A DNA stretch of 64,000 bases, taken from Erythrobacter aureus (GTDB lineage Bacteria > Pseudomonadota > Alphaproteobacteria > Sphingomonadales > Sphingomonadaceae). The stretch is taken from assembly GCF_003355455.1 (NCBI RefSeq), contig NZ_CP031357.1:2900155-2964154 (forward strand), in the 5' to 3' direction. Positions within the stretch are counted from its first letter, which is position 1. Every line of letters starts with the position of its first letter. The position numbers were made by a program, and so were the translations under genes. A model generated the notes under the pieces. It saw nothing but the letters and a program-made list of their open reading frames with translations, ran no database searches and was not told where the DNA came from. Positions 23,909 to 31,560 of this stretch are shown piece by piece.

Positions 23909-24921
23909 TCGAGCGCGCGGACGTAGAAATCGATCTTGGGGCCGCGCGTATGCCACTGCACCCGGGCACGCGACCCAGCGGTGGACCCAAGGCGCTGAAG
24001 CAGTTTGAAACCCGACCCTTCCACCTCCGGCGGATCGATCTTCCGGCCGGTATCCTCATACCAGTGTATCGCCAGTTCGGCATCGCTGCGCGTTCCCGTG
24101 AGGGTAATCTGACCGCTATCGAAGAATAGCGCGCCATATTTAAGCGAGTTGGTCTGCAATTCGCCCAGGACCAGGGCCAGTTGCTGGATGGCGTCGTCGC
24201 CCAGCTTGCCTGCCGGCATGGTGCCGACCTCGATCCGCTCGCCCGCTCCGCTCGCTTCGAGTATCTGTGAAATCGCCACGCAGATGTCGGGCGGTTCATC
24301 GCGATCGATGGTAAGCAGGTCCTGCGCGCGCGCCAGGGCTTGCAGTTTTACCGTCAGCTGCTCGGTAAGGTCGGCCGGACTATCCGAATAGCGCGACAGC
24401 AGCATGGCCACCGACGCGACTACGGCCAACTGGTTCTTGAGCCGATGCCGCATTTCGCGCGCCACGCTGTCGGACCGCTTGGCAAAACGCTCCGCTTCCT
24501 CGCGCTTCATGCGCTCCCCAAGCCGTTCCTGTACGCCCATCGTCACGTCGCGCATGGTGGAGAGAATGTGCGTGACCGCGCCATCCTTCCCGACGATCGG
24601 AGATACGCTGACATCCCACCAATGAGGCGCCTGATGGCGATCGGGCGAATAGCCTTCGAACCGGTCCTGCTGGCCGCGACGAGCTCGGTCGAAGGCATCC
24701 AGGGCTTGCACTCGGCGTTCGACAGGCCAGAAATCGATCCATCGCCGGTCACCGATATCGGCAAGATCGTCGAAACCCAGAACACTCAGTCCGTTGGGAT
24801 TGATGTATTCCAGCTCACCCTCGAGATTGACCAGCATGATACACTCGACGGTCTGGTCGAGGATCCCTCTCAGGATGTCGTTCGCCTGATCGGCGAATTC
24901 GGTCATGAACAGATCGGTCAC
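23905..24921 (-). CDS. PAS-HWE sensor histidine kinase
   Basis: A soluble 338-residue kinase. A PAS domain (about 15-135: QTVECIMLVNLEGELEYINP, WWDVSVSPIVGKDGAVTHIL) is followed by REMRHRLKNQLAVVASVAML, the HWE/HisKA_2 dimerisation motif with the acceptor His, and an ATPase with LGELQTNSLKYGALF. The sensory input is unknown; no conserved Cys of the LOV type is seen. It is paired tail to tail with the response regulator at 23531 and lies 3 kb before bphO-bphP. Confidence 0.9.
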   Translation of the reverse strand: MTDLFMTEFADQANDILRGILDQTVECIMLVNLEGELEYINPNGLSVLGFDDLADIGDRRWIDFWPVERRVQALDAFDRARRGQQDRFEGYSPDRHQAPHWWDVSVSPIVGKDGAVTHILSTMRDVTMGVQERLGERMKREEAERFAKRSDSVAREMRHRLKNQLAVVASVAMLLSRYSDSPADLTEQLTVKLQALARAQDLLTIDRDEPPDICVAISQILEASGAGERIEVGTMPAGKLGDDAIQQLALVLGELQTNSLKYGALFFDSGQITLTGTRSDAELAIHWYEDTGRKIDPPEVEGSGFKLLQRLGSTAGSRARVQWHTRGPKIDFYVRALD

Positions 24922-25015
24922 AGCCCGGCCCCTACGAGTCGCAAGATATTATCATAATTGGACAAAATCCCCGTGTCTTCCCCTCAAACAGGGATTTCGG
25001 AATCGACGAGATTTG

Positions 25016-25039
25016 GCTTGCCCAACCGGCTGGGCAAGC
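25016..25039. repeat. Perfect 9-bp inverted repeat upstream of telA
   Basis: GCTTGCCCA / TGGGCAAGC with loop ACCGGC, in the 220-base gap between the divergent kinase and telA genes. No T tract follows, so it is unlikely to be a terminator; it could be an operator or a 5' leader hairpin. Confidence 0.6.
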
Positions 25040-25141
25040 GGCATGATCGCGTATCGCGGCGAAACCGCGCTTGAAGATCGTGTATTGCAACCCTAATACA
25101 GGATTGACGGCCACCGCGAGCCAACCGGAGACGACCGCCAG

Positions 25142-26350
25142 ATGAGCGAGACAAAAACGCAGACTGCTACCGAAACCGCTTTCGACCTGACCCCGCCCGA
25201 CCCGGTGCCCGAGGTCAAACCGGAAAAGGCCGCCGGTCTCGTCCCGGTTTCGGAAGAGGTCAAAAGCAAGCTCGAAACGAAGGTCGACGGCTTCGTTGCC
25301 GACCTGATCGCCGAAGATGCCAATTCGCCCGAATTCGGCAAGAAGGTCGATCAGCTCACCAATATGGGGCGCAAGGAAATCATGGCGGCGGCCGGCATGT
25401 CCAACCGCTTTCTCGACCGCCCTGTGCGAGCCATGGACAAGGACGAAGGCGTCGGTGCCAATCTGGCCGAATTGCGCCGGGTGGTCGAGGATCTCGATCC
25501 CGGCAAGCGCGGCAAGCTGTCGGGCACGCGCAAAATCCTCGGCATTATTCCCTTCGGCAACAAGCTGACGAATTACTTCCGCAGCTACCAAAGCGCGCAG
25601 ACACATATCCAATCGATCCTCAACAACCTGGCCAGCGGCAAGGACGAGCTGATCATGGACAATGCCGCGATCGACGTGGAGCGGCAGAAGCTGTGGGAGG
25701 CGATGGGCAATCTGGAGCAGATGATCCACATCTCCAACTCGCTCGATGCGAAGCTGGAGGAAAAGGCCGCCGAACTCGACGCGACCGATCCGGCCAAGGC
25801 CAAGGCGGTGCGCGAAACCGCGCTGTTCTATGTCCGCCAGCGCACACAGGACCTGCTGACACAGATGGCGGTCAGCGTGCAGGGCTATCTCGCGCTCGAT
25901 CTGGTCAAGAAGAACAATGTCGAACTGGTGAAAGGCGTGGACCGCGCCAGCACCACCACCGTGGGCGCGCTGCGCACCGCCGTGACCGTGGCCGAGGCGA
26001 TGACCAATCAGCGCCTTGTGCTGGGCCAGATCACCGCGCTCAACGACACGACCGCGGGGATCATCGATTCGACCAGCACGCTGCTGCGCGATCAGACCGG
26101 CAAGATCCACGAACAGGCCGCCGCCAGCACGATCCCGCTGGAAACGCTGCAGCGTGCCTTCCAGAATATCTACGACACGATGGACGAGGTCGACAGCTTC
26201 AAGCTGCGCGCGCTGGATAGCATGAAGCAGACCGTCAATCTGCTGACCGACGAAGTCGAGAAGTCGAAAGGCTATATCGCCCGGGCCGAAGGTCAGGCGC
26301 AGGCGCAGAAGCAGGTTGCCGAGAGCAATCTGTTGAGCATCGAAGACTGA
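25142..26350 (+). CDS. TelA-like toxic anion resistance family protein
   Basis: A 402-residue soluble, mostly helical protein of the TelA/KlaA family (PF05816), named for tellurite resistance but with no proven biochemical role. Long coiled-coil segments run through residues 150-390; family landmarks include GKRGKLSGTRKILGIIPFGN and VKGVDRASTTTVGALRTAVTVAEAMTNQ. It is followed by an XpaC-like membrane protein 13 bases later, the pairing seen widely in bacteria, then a PHA-granule family gene. A three-gene operon is likely. Confidence 0.88.
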   Translation: MSETKTQTATETAFDLTPPDPVPEVKPEKAAGLVPVSEEVKSKLETKVDGFVADLIAEDANSPEFGKKVDQLTNMGRKEIMAAAGMSNRFLDRPVRAMDKDEGVGANLAELRRVVEDLDPGKRGKLSGTRKILGIIPFGNKLTNYFRSYQSAQTHIQSILNNLASGKDELIMDNAAIDVERQKLWEAMGNLEQMIHISNSLDAKLEEKAAELDATDPAKAKAVRETALFYVRQRTQDLLTQMAVSVQGYLALDLVKKNNVELVKGVDRASTTTVGALRTAVTVAEAMTNQRLVLGQITALNDTTAGIIDSTSTLLRDQTGKIHEQAAASTIPLETLQRAFQNIYDTMDEVDSFKLRALDSMKQTVNLLTDEVEKSKGYIARAEGQAQAQKQVAESNLLSIED

Positions 26351-26363
26351 GGGACGCCCGAGC

Positions 26364-27122
26364 GTGAACGACCTCACCCGCGATAGTGAACGCATCCTGT
26401 CGGAAGGTAAGGCGCTGGTACGCGACAACCGCGAAGGCGGCCGTCATCGCCGCGCGCCCTCGATCGGCCAGGCTTCGGCGAAGGTGAAGCGCGACCATCT
26501 TCTCAAGAAGGTCCGCAACATCGCCATCGCGCTTTTCGCACTGTGGGTCGGAATGGGCGTGCTGGGCGTGATCGTCGACGGCATCGGCTTCATCGGCGTG
26601 ATGGCGCTGGTCATCGCCAGTGTCGTGGCCGTGGGCGTGCTCGGCAATTATCCCAAGATGAAGACGCCCAAACGCGCCGACATCAACAAGGGAAATGTCC
26701 AGCAGATGGTCGGCCGCACCGAGCTGTGGCTGGAGGCGCAGCGCCCCGCCCTGCCCCCGCCAGCGGCGCGGATCATCGGCGACATGGGCGTGCAACTCGA
26801 TGCGCTGGGCCTCCAGCTCGAAGGACTCGACCAGAACCATCCCAAGGCCCGCGAAGTGCGCAGCCTGGTGGGCGAGCAATTGCCCGAGATGATCGATAGC
26901 TATCGCCGCATCCCCGCACATCTGCGGACCGAGGAGCGTGCCGGCTCGTCACCCGACCAGCAATTGACCGACAGCCTCGGAAAAATCAGCGGCGAAATCG
27001 ATTCGATAACCCGCCAACTTGCCGAAGGATCGCTCGACGATCTGGCGATCAAGCACCGCTATCTCGACTACAAATTCGGCGAAGGGGGGCAAACCAGCCC
27101 GCTGCTGGAGGACAAAAGCTGA
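26364..27122 (+). CDS. XpaC-like membrane protein
   Basis: A 252-residue protein resembling the 5-bromo-4-chloroindolyl phosphate hydrolysis family (XpaC), usually paired with telA. The GTG start at 26364 follows GACGCCCGAGC. Two adjacent transmembrane helices (residues 52-73 and 75-95) are followed by a soluble helical domain (110-235), ending in YLDYKFGEGG. It overlaps the next gene by one base (TGATG). The hydrolysis name is historical; no catalytic motif is seen. Confidence 0.75.
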   Translation: MNDLTRDSERILSEGKALVRDNREGGRHRRAPSIGQASAKVKRDHLLKKVRNIAIALFALWVGMGVLGVIVDGIGFIGVMALVIASVVAVGVLGNYPKMKTPKRADINKGNVQQMVGRTELWLEAQRPALPPPAARIIGDMGVQLDALGLQLEGLDQNHPKAREVRSLVGEQLPEMIDSYRRIPAHLRTEERAGSSPDQQLTDSLGKISGEIDSITRQLAEGSLDDLAIKHRYLDYKFGEGGQTSPLLEDKS

Positions 27123-27424
27123 TGCGCGTTCCCATATCCCATTCGATCGGCAAGGACGAAGTCCGCCGCCGCCTGCAATCGCGCAGTCATGAAATCGGGA
27201 AGTATGTGCCCGGCGGCATGGCCGATGTCACCACCAGTTGGCCCCACGAAGATCGTATGGATCTGCAGGTGAAAGCCATGGGTCAGGGCATCGACGGATG
27301 CGTCATCATCGAGGAAGACCAGCTGATCTTCGAGGTCAATTTGCCGCCGGCGCTGTCGTTCTTCGAACCCATGGTTGCCAGCGCGATCCGGCAGCAGGGC
27401 CAGAAATTGATCGAGGCCAAATAA
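27122..27424 (+). CDS. Polyhydroxyalkanoic acid system family protein
   Basis: A 100-residue single-domain protein of the PHA_gran_rgn family. It starts MRVPISHSIGKDEVRRRLQS and contains KAMGQGIDGCVIIEEDQLIF, the usual core. The name reflects linkage to PHA genes; molecular role is unknown. It is translationally coupled to the XpaC-like gene. With the phasin at the window start, it hints at PHA storage. Confidence 0.82.
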   Translation: MRVPISHSIGKDEVRRRLQSRSHEIGKYVPGGMADVTTSWPHEDRMDLQVKAMGQGIDGCVIIEEDQLIFEVNLPPALSFFEPMVASAIRQQGQKLIEAK

Positions 27425-27578
27425 CGCCCGATCCGAGAACCATTGAAAAGTCTGCCACAGACCGGAACCGATCCGTTCGCCGAACGCTTTATAGCGATGC
27501 AGGATTCGCGCCCGGCGAAAGGGCTGGCTCGCTTCTTTGCTGAAATGGGCATACCGCAGCGAAAGTGAGGCAGAGGGG

Positions 27579-28142
27579 ATGCGGGAAAAGAGCGGGGTGG
27601 GTCGCACCACCAGAGATTACCTCAGGGTCGGGACCGCGGAAGCACATGACACGCTCGACGTGCGCCTCGGCGCGCTCGTTGAAGGGGATGAGCGCGATTA
27701 TGCGCGATTTCTCGACATCCAGTACCGTGCGCGCGTGAATATCGAAAGCTGGCTGAGTGAGCGATGCGCCGACACGGCACCCCCGCGCCAGACCGATGTA
27801 ATCGCCCGAGACCTTGCCGAGCTGGGCGTATCGATTCCTTCCCATTCGCCTGCCTTCGATGTATCGGCGGATTCCGATCCGCTGGGCACATGCTGGGTGC
27901 TGGCGGGGTCGTCGCTGGGTAACCGGGCCATCCTCGCGCGGCTTGTGAAAGCCGAAATGCAATGGCCGGTCGCTTTCCTGTCCGACCGGCGCGTGGTCGA
28001 ATACTGGCAGCGCCTGCTCCCGTTCATAGAAAGACCGCATTCACCCGTTGACGATCCGCCGGTGCTCGCCGCGGCCCAGGCAAGTTTCGCCCATTTCAAC
28101 GCCGTGGCAAGCCAAGTCGGGGCACCGGAGACCACTATATGA
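27579..28142 (+). CDS. bphO: Biliverdin-producing heme oxygenase
   Basis: Opens heme to biliverdin, the chromophore of the adjacent bacteriophytochrome. 187 residues from ATG 27579, which follows GAGGCAGAGGGG; an upstream start at 27537 is in frame but less supported. The proximal heme ligand is the His in GTAEAHDTLDVRLG (TxxxHxxxE-like region), and LGTCWVLAGSSLGNRAI is the distal-helix glycine segment. Its stop overlaps bphP by four bases (ATGA), so chromophore and photoreceptor are co-made. Confidence 0.9.
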   Translation: MREKSGVGRTTRDYLRVGTAEAHDTLDVRLGALVEGDERDYARFLDIQYRARVNIESWLSERCADTAPPRQTDVIARDLAELGVSIPSHSPAFDVSADSDPLGTCWVLAGSSLGNRAILARLVKAEMQWPVAFLSDRRVVEYWQRLLPFIERPHSPVDDPPVLAAAQASFAHFNAVASQVGAPETTI

Positions 28143-30688
28143 ATGCGCAGGATGTGAACCTGTCAAACTGCGACCGCGAGCCTATTCACCAGCTAGGCCG
28201 TATCCAGGCGTTCGGGGCGCTGATCGCAGTAAATGCCGACTGGTTCGCCGCGCATCTTTCGACCAATCTCGAAGATATCTTCGGTGCCGGGCGGACGCTG
28301 GAGATCGGCGACCGTCTCAGCTCACTGTTCGCCCGTCCTGCGCTGGAGGAGCTTCGCAGTTCCGCTGCCGCGCTGTCGGGCAAGGATCAGGTCGAACGCC
28401 TGTTCGGCATCGACCTGTTCGATGACGGAACCCTGTATGACTGCGCACTGCACAGTTCGGGGGCCAATACGGTCATCGAAGTGGAGCGGCACGCGAAAGA
28501 CGATCTCAATCGCCAACTCGCCCTGCTCCGCCCGATCATGGCGCGGCTGGAAAAATACACCGATGTGCAGGATCTTGCCGACGAAGCGGCCCGGCAGTTG
28601 CGACATTCCCTGCAGATCGACCGGGTCATGGTGTACCGTTTTCGCGAGGATCTGTCCGGCGAAGTCATCGCCGAGGCGGCGCGCGAGGATCTCGAGAAAT
28701 TCCACGGCCTGCGCTACCCCAAATCGGACATCCCCAATCAGGCGCGCGCGCTCTATCTGCGCAATCGCTTTCGCATCATCGCCGATGTCGATGCCGAACC
28801 CGTGGCGATCGACCCCGGCGTGTCCTTCGACGGTGAGCCGCTCGATCTCAGCATGAGTACGTTGCGGGCCGTATCGCCGATCCACATCGAGTATCTCAAA
28901 AATATGGGCGTGGGCGCCTCGCTGTCGATCTCGATCATCATCGGCGGGAAGCTTTGGGGTCTGTTCGCCTGCCATCACTACGGCCCCAAGCTGCTGCCTT
29001 ATTCGCAGCGCACTGCCGCAGAGCTGTTTTCCGAGCTGTTTTCGCTGATGCTGGACCGCACATTGTCGCGGCAAATTGCGGAGCGGCGCGAAATGGGGCG
29101 CGAAGTCCATTCGCGGCTGATGCGCGACATCGCGGCGGGCACCCCCCTGTCCGCAAGCCTGCCCATGATCGAACCGGTGATCCAGCAGGTCATCCCGCAT
29201 GACGGGGTCAGCATCTTCGTGGAGGACATTTACGATTCGCGCGGATCGGCGCCGAACGAGGAAGAGTTCCGCGCGATCGTCGCCAGCCTGAATGGCGCTG
29301 CCACCAGTCGATTGCTGTCGAGCGACGCGATCGCCGAGCGGCTGCCGCGGGCCGCACGGTTCGCCGAACGCGCGGCCGGGGCTCTGGTCATCCCGGTATC
29401 GCGCACGCCGCGCGACTATCTCATCTTGTGGCGCAAACCGTTGACGCAAACGGTGACCTGGGCCGGAAATCCGGAAAAGCCCGTGGAATCCGGCCCGCAT
29501 GGCGATCGTCTGACTCCGCGAAAGAGTTTCGAAGCCTGGCAGGAAACGGTCGAAGGTCGCGCGGAGAAATGGTCGCAGGCCGAACTCGAGATAGCCGAAG
29601 GTCTGCGGGTGACGCTGCTCGAAGTCATCCTGCGGCTGACCGACGAGGCGGTCGCCGAACGGGCAAAAGCACAGGAACAGCAGGAATTGCTGATCGCGGA
29701 ACTCAACCACCGCGTTCGCAATATCCTCAACCTCATTCGCGGCCTGATCAACCAGTCGAAAAACGATGCGCAGGATATTCGGACCTTCGTGGATATCGTC
29801 GGCGGGCGGGTCAGTTCGCTGGCCTCCGCGCATGACAACATCACCAAGGGCAACTGGTCTCACGCACCATTTTCGGAACTGATCGAAACCGAGGCCAATG
29901 CCTATCTTTCGGGCAAGAAAGACCGGCTCGATCTCAAAGGCCCCGAAGCGATGATCGCGCCGGAAGCCTATACAGTGATGGCACTGGTCATCCATGAAAT
30001 GATTACCAACTCGGCCAAATATGGCTCGCTCAGCGACCAGTCCGGCAAGCTCGAGGTCGAGGTCAGCCGCGATGCGGAAGACAATTTCTGCCTCGACTGG
30101 CGCGAAAGCGGCGGGCCGCCGGTCAAGCCGCCCAAACGCCGGGGCTTCGGCAGTACGATCATCGAACGTTCGCTCCCCTACGAACTCGAAGGGACTGCGG
30201 AAATTCACTACCGTCTGGAAGGCGTAGAAGCGCGTTTCTGCATCCCCGCGCGCTTTGTCCAGTGGCGTGCGCGCGCCGAAGGCGAAGGGCGTAGCTCGCA
30301 AGCGAAGAAGACCATGGACGACAAGCTGGAAAATGTGCCCGACAGCGTATTGCTGGTGGAAGACAGCATGATTATCGCGCTCGATGCGGAAGACTGCCTC
30401 AAGGAACTTGGGGTGGAGAAGGTGCGGGTCGAAAGCACGGTCGCGGCAGCTCTCGATGCGCTGGCCAAATCGCCGCCGGCCCTGGCGATTCTCGATTATA
30501 ATCTCGGCAAGGAAAACAGCGAGCCGGTCGCGGAAAAGCTCAGAGAAATCGGTGTCCCCTTCTGGCTGGCGACAGGATATGGCGAGATGGAAAACCGGCT
30601 CGCCGAATTGGGTGCGTCCGGCCTGCTGACCAAGCCCTATGGCAAGGACGAGCTGGTCGAAGTGCTCACCCAGGCCGGGCAGGACTGA
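28139..30688 (+). CDS. bphP: Bacteriophytochrome with HWE kinase and receiver domains
   Basis: An 849-residue red/far-red photoreceptor. PAS domain with Cys11, the expected biliverdin attachment site (NLSNCDREPIHQLGRIQAFG); GAF with YPKSDIPNQARALY; PHY with the tongue PRKSFEAW near residue 460. Next comes an HWE/HisKA_2 kinase (LIAELNHRVRNILNLIRGLI; MALVIHEMITNSAKYGSL) and a C-terminal receiver (acidic SVLLVEDSM; phospho-acceptor LAILDYNLG; LATGYGEMEN; LLTKPYG). A REC fused to an HWE phytochrome kinase suggests phosphotransfer to a separate partner. Light signalling is inferred from the domains; all chromophore residues are present. Confidence 0.95.
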   Translation: MNAQDVNLSNCDREPIHQLGRIQAFGALIAVNADWFAAHLSTNLEDIFGAGRTLEIGDRLSSLFARPALEELRSSAAALSGKDQVERLFGIDLFDDGTLYDCALHSSGANTVIEVERHAKDDLNRQLALLRPIMARLEKYTDVQDLADEAARQLRHSLQIDRVMVYRFREDLSGEVIAEAAREDLEKFHGLRYPKSDIPNQARALYLRNRFRIIADVDAEPVAIDPGVSFDGEPLDLSMSTLRAVSPIHIEYLKNMGVGASLSISIIIGGKLWGLFACHHYGPKLLPYSQRTAAELFSELFSLMLDRTLSRQIAERREMGREVHSRLMRDIAAGTPLSASLPMIEPVIQQVIPHDGVSIFVEDIYDSRGSAPNEEEFRAIVASLNGAATSRLLSSDAIAERLPRAARFAERAAGALVIPVSRTPRDYLILWRKPLTQTVTWAGNPEKPVESGPHGDRLTPRKSFEAWQETVEGRAEKWSQAELEIAEGLRVTLLEVILRLTDEAVAERAKAQEQQELLIAELNHRVRNILNLIRGLINQSKNDAQDIRTFVDIVGGRVSSLASAHDNITKGNWSHAPFSELIETEANAYLSGKKDRLDLKGPEAMIAPEAYTVMALVIHEMITNSAKYGSLSDQSGKLEVEVSRDAEDNFCLDWRESGGPPVKPPKRRGFGSTIIERSLPYELEGTAEIHYRLEGVEARFCIPARFVQWRARAEGEGRSSQAKKTMDDKLENVPDSVLLVEDSMIIALDAEDCLKELGVEKVRVESTVAAALDALAKSPPALAILDYNLGKENSEPVAEKLREIGVPFWLATGYGEMENRLAELGASGLLTKPYGKDELVEVLTQAGQD

Positions 30689-30706
30689 CCCGCCTGCCGC
30701 GCTAGC

Positions 30707-31432
30707 TCAATTGAAAAAACGCTGCTGGTAATGGAAGGTCGCGGCAACCGGATTGCCGCGTGCGTCGCGCGCCGGTTCGAAACGTAGCTGCTCGAGCGCA
30801 AGGCGGCAGACGGCGGCATCGGTTTCCGGAAACGGGCTTGGGCGATAGATGCTGCACCGCGTGGCGCGCCCCTGAGCCGAGACGGTCAGCCTGACGATCA
30901 CCGATTTGCCGATGCGCGCCTCGCGCCCGCCCGGCGGTACGGGGAACGCGCTCGCATCGGTTATCGCACGTGTCAGGACAGGCTTGGTTGCCGCGCCCGC
31001 GCCCTGCCCGCTGCCGCCCTCGCCGCTCCCAGTGCCCTGCCCCTCGCCAGCACGACCGGTTCCCTCGCCATCGTCGGTGGCACCCGAGGTTTGGGCGGTC
31101 CCGGTCGAGGCTGCTCGCGGGGCCGGTGGATCGTCGCGTAGCGGACGCTGCGGCTCGGGCGCGGTTACGGGTGCAGGCACCGCCTCGCGCCCCGGATCGC
31201 CTTGCGCTCCCTCGGGCTCGGGCGCGGGATCCTCCTCCATCTCCGGCGGCGGCGCGGTAACCGTGACGGTGAAGGCGGAAACCACGGACTGCTCGACACG
31301 GTCGACCGCAGCCGGGGCGAGCGCGCGCACGAGCAGATAGAACAGCCCGACATGCAGCAGGGCAATGAGCAAGATCACCCAAGGATTGAGGCGCTTGCGG
31401 GTCTGCGCATAGCGGGTCGGCTGAGAGTCCAT
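30707..31432 (-). CDS. TonB family energy transducer
   Basis: A 241-residue TonB-like protein from ATG 31432. One N-terminal transmembrane helix (NPWVILLIALLHVGLFYLLV) is followed by a Pro/Glu/Ala/Gly-rich periplasmic linker (residues 50-150) and a C-terminal TonB domain (IGKSVIVRLTVSAQGRATRC, then EQLRFEPARDARGNPVAATF). It should transmit proton-motive force to the outer-membrane receptor encoded immediately upstream on the same strand. ExbB/ExbD are not in the window. Convergent with bphP. Confidence 0.88.
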   Translation of the reverse strand: MDSQPTRYAQTRKRLNPWVILLIALLHVGLFYLLVRALAPAAVDRVEQSVVSAFTVTVTAPPPEMEEDPAPEPEGAQGDPGREAVPAPVTAPEPQRPLRDDPPAPRAASTGTAQTSGATDDGEGTGRAGEGQGTGSGEGGSGQGAGAATKPVLTRAITDASAFPVPPGGREARIGKSVIVRLTVSAQGRATRCSIYRPSPFPETDAAVCRLALEQLRFEPARDARGNPVAATFHYQQRFFN

Positions 31433-31485
31433 TGGATCAAAACGGCGGTCGGGGCCTGCATGTTCCGACAAGCTCCGATCCACGT

Positions 31486-31518
31486 AAAAAGGGCGGCCCT
31501 CCGTGAAGAGGACCGCCC
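31486..31518 (-). terminator. Terminator after the TonB-dependent receptor gene
   Basis: On the minus strand: GGGCGGTCCTC, loop, GAGGGCCGCCC, then TTTTTACG. It separates the receptor and TonB transcripts. Confidence 0.85.
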
Positions 31519-31560
31519 AGGAGTTTGCGTGCGGGGCACCGCGCCCCGCAGCCATTATAT

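Noticed and set aside
28322..30301. A 659-aa antisense open frame across bphP
   Set aside because: It mirrors the sense frame, has no recognisable domain, and the sense protein is a complete phytochrome.
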